Assembly (NCBI GenBank): GCA_021800035.1
Contig: JAJYZJ010000003.1
Span: 1 to 64,000 of the forward strand
Direction: 5' to 3'
DNA length: 64,000 bases
DNA from: an archaeon
GTDB taxonomy: Archaea > Thermoproteota > Thermoprotei_A > Marsarchaeales > Marsarchaeaceae
The position numbers and the translations under genes are program-made. Positions 58,358 to 64,000 of the stretch are shown here, in pieces (the stretch's first letter is position 1; every line of letters begins with the position of its first letter). Under the pieces are notes generated by a model. It was not told the origin of the DNA and ran no database searches. It worked only from the letters and a program-made list of their open reading frames with translations.

Positions 58358-59272
58358 ATGCGCGTTAACTCTCTTAGGGGTCGCAGCATTCTCTCGGTCG
58401 ATGACCTTAGCATCCATGAACTTCAAGATCTCATCGACTTTTCAGAAAGGATAGGGAAGTCAATGACGGCCGGCCTGCTCAGCCTCGAGAAGGAAAACAG
58501 TGTGCTTGCAGCGATATGCCCAGCCGAAGCGAGAGCTCGCTTCTATGCCGAGGTTGCCGCACGGAGGCTCCGGGCTTCTACAGTCCGGTTCGGATGGGAA
58601 GAGGCGAAGGGGTCGCTCGGGGTAAATGTCTTCGATTTCGCACGCTCTATCGGAAGGATTGTGGATTGTGCCGTTGTTGAGGGTTCCGACCACTCATTCA
58701 TGGAGGGTATTGCAAAAACGTCGAACATCCCAGTCTTAAACGCTTTGAGTGAAAAGGAAGCACCCGCGCTGGCACTTGCTGATTTCGCGACTCTGAAAAG
58801 CAAATTGGGCAAGTTATCGGGTCTGAATCTGGCATATATAGGAGCGGGCGACGCAATATCCAACTCGGTGATTCTTGCTGCAGCGAAATGTGGAGTAAAG
58901 TTGAAGGTTGCCACATCAGACCGAGCTCGCCCCAATATACAAGGCATAGCTCGTGCTAAGGTCGAAGCAGAGAAGACCGGTGGTAGCGTGGAGCTAGTGA
59001 GTACTCCTAGGCACGCGCTCGAGGACGCCGGAGCAGTTTACTGGAATTTTCCCCAGTCGCAGGGAGGGGATACGCCGGTCGAGTTTCCGAGTATCTCTCT
59101 CGAAGCATTGTTAGATTCTGGCGCCAAAAAGGGAGTATTGGTACTCCGTGGTTTCCCCATGGGAGGAAATGTGATCAGGCATGATTCCCCCATGGGTCTG
59201 AACGAGATTTTTTGGGAACAGAGTGAGAACAGAATATACTCGTTTATGGCTCTACTATCTTCCGTCATCTGA
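58358..59272 (+). CDS. Aspartate/ornithine carbamoyltransferase-like protein with degenerate catalytic motifs
   Basis: SILSVDDLSIHELQDLIDFSERI...AICPAEARARFYAEVAARRLRASTVRFG...EQSENRIYSFMALL. Confidence 0.75.
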   Translation: MRVNSLRGRSILSVDDLSIHELQDLIDFSERIGKSMTAGLLSLEKENSVLAAICPAEARARFYAEVAARRLRASTVRFGWEEAKGSLGVNVFDFARSIGRIVDCAVVEGSDHSFMEGIAKTSNIPVLNALSEKEAPALALADFATLKSKLGKLSGLNLAYIGAGDAISNSVILAAAKCGVKLKVATSDRARPNIQGIARAKVEAEKTGGSVELVSTPRHALEDAGAVYWNFPQSQGGDTPVEFPSISLEALLDSGAKKGVLVLRGFPMGGNVIRHDSPMGLNEIFWEQSENRIYSFMALLSSVI

Positions 59273-59282
59273 GAGTGTACAC

Positions 59283-60038
59283 TTGCTCATAGCTGGTTCC
59301 ACGATTGACCCCGCGAGCAGGCTAATGATGCAGGCAGTAAGGTCGCAGCTTTTCACGAGACCTGCGTCTACATTCGGGATTGAACTCGTGGAGATTGCAA
59401 CTGAGCTTACTTCTTCGTCAGTACCTCCTCTACCAGAGGCAGAGACCTACATATTTCTCAGCAGACATAAGGGAATGAAGCCATGCTTCACTCTGCACGC
59501 CACCGGAAACCCCACATCAAGGAATGACCTTGGCGGGAAACCCCGTGAACTTGGGATTGCGGCCCCCTCGTTGGCGCTTCAGATTCTAAGGGAGCTCTCG
59601 AAAGAACCTATAATGCCGGTAGTCCATGAGGCCACTCATCATGGTCCAACTTCTCTCGCGGGTAGGGCTCTTTTTGTAGAGGTGGGCTCAGGGGAGGAGC
59701 AGTGGAGCTCCAAACCGCTCTGCGAATATGCGGCCAGATCAGTCGTAAACGCAATCACGAGCTCGTACTCTGGAGTTAGTTATGCGTGCGCTTTTGGCGG
59801 CCCTCATTACGCGTCAAAATTTACGGAATACGCTATGCTACACTCTACAGGTCTAGGACACATAATATCCAAGCACGCATTCAAGGACATCAATGCCGAG
59901 GTTATATTACAGGCGATTGAGAGGAGCCTTCCGAAGCCAGATAAGGCTCTGGTTGACTGGAAAGGACTCACTTCAGACCAGCGTAATTTCCTGTTGAGGG
60001 AGTTTTCTAGACTCGGCTTTCCATACGAAAGGATATGA
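59283..60038 (+). CDS. dtdA: Archaeal D-aminoacyl-tRNA deacylase (DTD2)
   Basis: HATGNPTSRNDLGGKPRELGIAAPSLALQILREL...VVHEATHHGPTSLAGRALFVEVGSGEEQW...FGGPHYASKFTE. Confidence 0.92.
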   Translation: MLIAGSTIDPASRLMMQAVRSQLFTRPASTFGIELVEIATELTSSSVPPLPEAETYIFLSRHKGMKPCFTLHATGNPTSRNDLGGKPRELGIAAPSLALQILRELSKEPIMPVVHEATHHGPTSLAGRALFVEVGSGEEQWSSKPLCEYAARSVVNAITSSYSGVSYACAFGGPHYASKFTEYAMLHSTGLGHIISKHAFKDINAEVILQAIERSLPKPDKALVDWKGLTSDQRNFLLREFSRLGFPYERI

Positions 60039-60084
60039 CTCCGGGTCGGAAAGGCTTTATAAAGTGCGGTAGAAAGAACGAACT

Positions 60085-60255
60085 ATGGCTCTCTCTGACA
60101 GAGTCAAGCAGCTTCGGGACGTATTAATTCTGGCGAGAAAGCCCGATCGAAAAGAGTTCTCGTTCACATTAAAAATATCGGTTATTGGAATACTCCTCAT
60201 AGGAGGTATAGCATTCTTTATTCAGCTGATTATGAGCTTTCTAATGGCTACGTAG
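60085..60255 (+). CDS. secE: SecE/Sec61-gamma (not in the ORF track)
   Basis: MALSDRVKQLRDVLILARKPDRKEFSFTLKISVIGILLIGGIAFFIQLIMSFLMAT; TATA 'ctttataaag' just upstream. Confidence 0.85.
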   Translation: MALSDRVKQLRDVLILARKPDRKEFSFTLKISVIGILLIGGIAFFIQLIMSFLMAT

Positions 60256-60306
60256 CCCATCCTGAGCTTCTGTTCTTAACCTCGTCAGCTCTAAAACATG
60301 TAGTTT

Positions 60307-61437
60307 CTAGATATAGCCAATTTTTGCTGGCGGCTTGGTGGAAATGTCGAGATAGCAAGCCGAAATCTGGTTATTGAGTGAGACCAACTCCTCACCTATT
60401 TTTGGAATAAGCGACCAGTTTCTCGAAGAGGGTACTGCTACGTTGAAATCGGTGCTCTCGAAATGACGGAGAAGTGCAATATATTTCCCCTCAGGATTGC
60501 CCGTGGCTATACAGTATCCAATTCTCGTCAATCTGCTTGTAATTGATACCCTTTCTTGAAGGCTGGCAAGGGCCACATTTGAGGGGATAAAGAGTTCGCC
60601 TGTGTCATCCTTTGCATTGATGAGAAGCATGCGCCCCCAACCATTTATACACGGAACCGGCTCGCAGAGCTCTGAAATCTCGCTGAATACCGTGCCAACA
60701 TTCCTGAACGAATTATAAACAACATTCTCAATCTGGCTCTTATCCTTAGGCTTGGTCTTGGTGTTGTCTCCTATGGCCGTGAAATAGTACCTGCCTGGTA
60801 CGGAACCACCGATTGCCTTCTCTACTCTCCTATCTGCCACCCTCGCAAGGTCCATTTTCTCTTGAGATACCTGGCCCACACACTGGGACGCCAAGCCGAT
60901 TCTTGACATTGGATAGAACGGAAGAGCAAAGCTTGCTTCTAGCCCCGCGAATATTCGCGCAAGTGAACCTAACGACCTTCCCGCGAGAGGGCAGTACATG
61001 GTAGTAGTCCCAGACTTGAATCGCATCGTTCTTGGTGGTGTCGCTGGAACAGGCTCTTCAAAAGATGGAGACAGAATGTTGCCGGCAACCAGTGTCCTAG
61101 CCCTATACTTTGCGGATAGCTTCGCGAGTACCCCCTTCACGGCTTCGGCATAGCTTGCGATCTTTTCTTCCACAGTTCGAGCCCGCAAGAGGGGCTTGAA
61201 GTCTTGGCGCGCATCTATGGTTTTCACAAGAAGCCCATTGATCCTGAAGAACTCATGGATAGCTGAAGTGAACTCTTGATCTTCGAAGCCGGTATTCAGG
61301 AACACGATCTCGTTGTCTTTTGCCCACTTCTGTGCCAGATATGCCGTTACGAGATCCTGATACGACTGCGTAACAACGCAAAGTACCTTTTCCTTCTTTC
61401 CAAGATGCTCGAAAACGGAGGAGCTTACCGTGGACAC
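60307..61437 (-). CDS. GuaA subunit B-like (GMP synthase ATP-PPase) paralog with degenerate PP-loop
   Basis: KVLCVVTQSYQDLVTAYLAQKW...IVFLNTGFEDQEF...TLVAGNILSPSFEEP...PFYPMSRIGLASQCVGQVSQEKMDLARVADRRVEKAI. Confidence 0.75.
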   Translation of the reverse strand: MSTVSSSVFEHLGKKEKVLCVVTQSYQDLVTAYLAQKWAKDNEIVFLNTGFEDQEFTSAIHEFFRINGLLVKTIDARQDFKPLLRARTVEEKIASYAEAVKGVLAKLSAKYRARTLVAGNILSPSFEEPVPATPPRTMRFKSGTTTMYCPLAGRSLGSLARIFAGLEASFALPFYPMSRIGLASQCVGQVSQEKMDLARVADRRVEKAIGGSVPGRYYFTAIGDNTKTKPKDKSQIENVVYNSFRNVGTVFSEISELCEPVPCINGWGRMLLINAKDDTGELFIPSNVALASLQERVSITSRLTRIGYCIATGNPEGKYIALLRHFESTDFNVAVPSSRNWSLIPKIGEELVSLNNQISACYLDISTKPPAKIGYI

Positions 61438-61745
61438 ACGCTCTTCCCATGACTTGATGCTTAAGGCGTATTTAAACCATAGAAAGCAGGTACTGTCCTC
61501 ATTTCCACTAAAGCGAACAATTTCTACAAAATATCTATATCTAGATTATATTCAATATCGAATCGTGATTTGCCGGAGGGCTCGCCCCCGTTTCTGCACT
61601 GAGTGAGGCCATTACGCGCGATGCATGATCATTGATTCGACTTCTGCCTCGGGCTTGGAGGAAGAATTTTGAGGCCATTTTCCAATCACGTGCTGCGCTC
61701 AGCTAAGATTAAAGCCGGAGCGCGCGTCGCGGTCCTGCAGTCAGA

Positions 61746-62333
61746 ATGCTTAATCGATTAAGACGTTTTACGGCGGGATTTTTTTCGAGAATGGCTTTGG
61801 GCCTTGCGAGAATCGGGTTAACACCCAACCAGGTTACCATTATCGGCTTTCTGTTTACAGCCCTCGGGGCCACCTTCATTATTGAGAAGGTCCTCTATGC
61901 CGGCGCGCTACTCATAATAGCTGGAGGACTGTTTGATGCCCTTGATGGAGCCCTTGCGAGATTAAAGGGGACTCTGTCGGCCTTCGGCGGGGTCCTCGAC
62001 TCCGTGGTTGATCGCTACAGTGACGGATTGATCATCGCCTCCGTCTGGTACGCTCTTGGTATACCATTTCTTGTAGGATCGCTTGCCTTTGTAGGCTCAC
62101 TACTAACAAGCTATACCAGAGCCAGACTCGAGGCCGCGGGTACAGGTTCTATTGCAAGCATAGGACTTCTCGAAAGACCCGAGCGACTGATTTTACTTGT
62201 TTTGGCCATCCTTTTGCCGGCTCTGAGTCTTTATATCTTCATAGTCGTCGCTTTGCTCTCGAACTTCACAGTTTTTCAGAGATTGTCATACGCTCACAAG
62301 AGGCTCGGGAGCCAGTCATCTGGGCTTAGCTGA
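61746..62333 (+). CDS. CDP-alcohol phosphatidyltransferase (archaetidylinositol-phosphate synthase-like)
   Basis: DALDGALARLKGTLSAFGGVLDSVVDRYSD (DxxDGxxARx8GxxxDxxxD). Confidence 0.92.
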   Translation: MLNRLRRFTAGFFSRMALGLARIGLTPNQVTIIGFLFTALGATFIIEKVLYAGALLIIAGGLFDALDGALARLKGTLSAFGGVLDSVVDRYSDGLIIASVWYALGIPFLVGSLAFVGSLLTSYTRARLEAAGTGSIASIGLLERPERLILLVLAILLPALSLYIFIVVALLSNFTVFQRLSYAHKRLGSQSSGLS

Positions 62334-62642
62334 TAATGCGGCAAGAGTTTTCTTGATGAAGTCTGATGCGGCAGATAGCTTCTCAGAGCCCATGTCGGTC
62401 AACTCATAAAACCGTTTAGAGGGTCCCGAGACAACGTTTTGTTTGCTCGACCTGACTAGACCCTCCCGTTGCATGCGGTATAGAACCGAGTAGACAGTTA
62501 CCCTGGCAACATCAAAACCAAATCTTGACCGAATTTCTCTAGGTAGTTGATAAGCGTACATGTTTCTTTCTTTGAGAATTGTGGCCACATACACCCAGAC
62601 CATTTCTTTGGTAAGGTTTCGCACGACCCTTTCGTAGGCCAT
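62316..62642 (-). CDS. PadR-family transcriptional regulator
   Basis: MYAYQLPREIRSRFGFDVARVTVYSVLYRMQREGLVRSSKQNVVSGPSKRFYELTDMGSEKL. Confidence 0.85.
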   Translation of the reverse strand: MAYERVVRNLTKEMVWVYVATILKERNMYAYQLPREIRSRFGFDVARVTVYSVLYRMQREGLVRSSKQNVVSGPSKRFYELTDMGSEKLSAASDFIKKTLAALSAKPR

Positions 62643-62675
62643 CAGTATCTTCGAGCATCAGGTAAACTAAAGATT

Positions 62676-62975
62676 TTAGTAAAATTCTCTCTTTCTATCG
62701 TCACGCGAGCGCTGGCTTCTGATCCCCATGTATACTGCGCACCTCACACAGTAATTTTTAACTACGGTTGTTTTGAGTATCGTAGTACCCCGTTTTATCA
62801 ATTCCCGGGCAAGCTGAGGATCTACGGGGCTAGTTGTTCTCGTGACCCTTATCGCTTTATCTCTTGGAACCCAACCCCCGCAGCCGTCGCACTGAACGAG
62901 CTCCGCGTGCCCCTTGGAACCTTTTGCTCGTCCACGATTTTTTCGCTTCTTTGTCAAGAGGTCCTGCGAAATCAT
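62676..62975 (-). CDS. rps26e: Ribosomal protein S26e
   Basis: KKRKNRGRAKGSKGHAELVQCDGCGGWVPRDKAIRVTRTTSPVDPQLARELIKRGTTILKTTVVKNYCVRCAVYMGI. Confidence 0.92.
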   Translation of the reverse strand: MISQDLLTKKRKNRGRAKGSKGHAELVQCDGCGGWVPRDKAIRVTRTTSPVDPQLARELIKRGTTILKTTVVKNYCVRCAVYMGIRSQRSRDDRKREFY

Positions 62976-63057
62976 TCCTCGGCTTTTAATAAGAGTAGTG
63001 GAATGCGGGGACGAAGACAGGGATAGTCGTCGGTTGGAAAGATTGAGAGAGAAATTC

Positions 63058-63966
63058 TTGTCCGGAACTCATATAGCGTTTGTGTGCGGCTTTACTTTCG
63101 ACTCTACTCCCAGTGTGGAAAGGATGGCATTCACGCCGGGTGGTCCCGCGTTGTACTCCTCAGTCGCTGCACTCTATTCCGGAGCCTTTCCCGAACTTTA
63201 TGCTGTATATGGCAAGGACTATCCGAAGGAAGTGCTCGAGTTGTTACGGTCCTTAGGGATAGGAACAGAACACACCTTCGGCGTGGATAAACCCACTCCA
63301 ACCTTTGTATTTCCTGCAGGCGAGTCACGCCGGGAAAGCATGCGAGTTGTCAACAGGATTCGGCTCGACGATTGCTTTAGTAACCTTCATGTGAGGGAGG
63401 ATTTGGCCTACTTTTCCTTCACTCATAGAGAAATCGGGCGCTCCACATTGGAGCGCCTTGCTGCCGGCAAGCGTGTCTTTGCCGATCTACAGGGCTTTAC
63501 GAGGATGCTCGATGCCACTGGACGCGTCAGGATGGGGAGGCCCTCTGTAGATTTGAGATTATGTGAGTTCGTTAAGGGATCCGTGGGAGAGTTCGGCCCC
63601 GGACGAGCCTCACCAAGGAGGCTCTTGCGGCGTGGAGTGCGCGAAGTGCTTGTCACAGATGGAGCGATGGGCGCGACGCTTTACACACGGGATGGGCTCA
63701 TGTGCTGCTCTCTTCCTGAGCCGAAGGGTGTTCTCTCCGCGCTCGGCGCAGGAGATGTGTTCGGCTCCGCCTATTTCGTAAAGAGGCTAGCTGGGTGTAA
63801 TTACGAAGAATCCATGAGATGGGCTACAGCCCTCGCATACACTCACATCACGAGGGGACTCATTCAATTTGTCGGGCGGAACCAGATGGGCGAAATTCAA
63901 TCCTTGGTGAGCGGGCTTGCGGAACGAGCAGAAGTGAGGAGGTCTCAGTATGACCTGGCGAAGTAG
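63058..63966 (+). CDS. PfkB-family carbohydrate/nucleoside kinase-like protein
   Basis: FTPGGPALYSSVAALYSG...VLVTDGAMGATLYTRDG...GVLSALGAGDVFGSAYFVKRL; start uncertain. Confidence 0.85.
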   Translation: MSGTHIAFVCGFTFDSTPSVERMAFTPGGPALYSSVAALYSGAFPELYAVYGKDYPKEVLELLRSLGIGTEHTFGVDKPTPTFVFPAGESRRESMRVVNRIRLDDCFSNLHVREDLAYFSFTHREIGRSTLERLAAGKRVFADLQGFTRMLDATGRVRMGRPSVDLRLCEFVKGSVGEFGPGRASPRRLLRRGVREVLVTDGAMGATLYTRDGLMCCSLPEPKGVLSALGAGDVFGSAYFVKRLAGCNYEESMRWATALAYTHITRGLIQFVGRNQMGEIQSLVSGLAERAEVRRSQYDLAK

Positions 63967-64000
63967 GCTAGCTTAGTAGCCCTTCGATTGCAGTGAAAGC

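Overview
This looks like a ~64 kb archaeal chromosome segment. The evidence is archaeal TATA boxes, leaderless genes, and a eukaryote-like translation and secretion gene set. The presence of S26e hints at a TACK-type rather than euryarchaeal host. The window has three parts. (1) ~1-8.1 kb is a GC-rich accessory or mobile module. It carries a large VirD4/TraG-HerA-like ATPase with C-terminal winged-helix and PD-(D/E)XK-like regions, a small winged-helix-like protein, an HExxH protein, and a three-gene cassette ending in a zinc-ribbon/PCNA (sliding clamp) fusion. (2) ~8.8-25 kb is a variable zone. It holds a type I-G (formerly I-U) CRISPR effector operon (cas3-csx17-csb1-csb2) with no adaptation genes and a 16-repeat array containing one exactly duplicated spacer. 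Beyond the array lie gene debris: an amidohydrolase pseudogene broken by a ~233-bp near-identical copy of part of the ATPase gene, a multiply disrupted nurA-like pseudogene, two multi-TM proteins, and a PaREP1-like operon. (3) ~25-64 kb is housekeeping: thiL, L40e, truD, pth2, proteasome beta, ribK, a ribL-like gene, dph5, thermosome, S17e, ABCE1, tpiA, PPAT, pheST, dnaG, pelota, ncsA-like, SRP RNA, S19e, PDCD5, L39e, L31e, aIF6, LX, prefoldin, ftsY, DTD2, secE, S26e, plus tRNA-Val, tRNA-Arg and tRNA-Ser. Two housekeeping-neighbourhood genes appear to be catalytically degenerate paralogs (ATCase/OTCase-like and GuaA-B-like). All assignments come from reading the translations; no database search was run.
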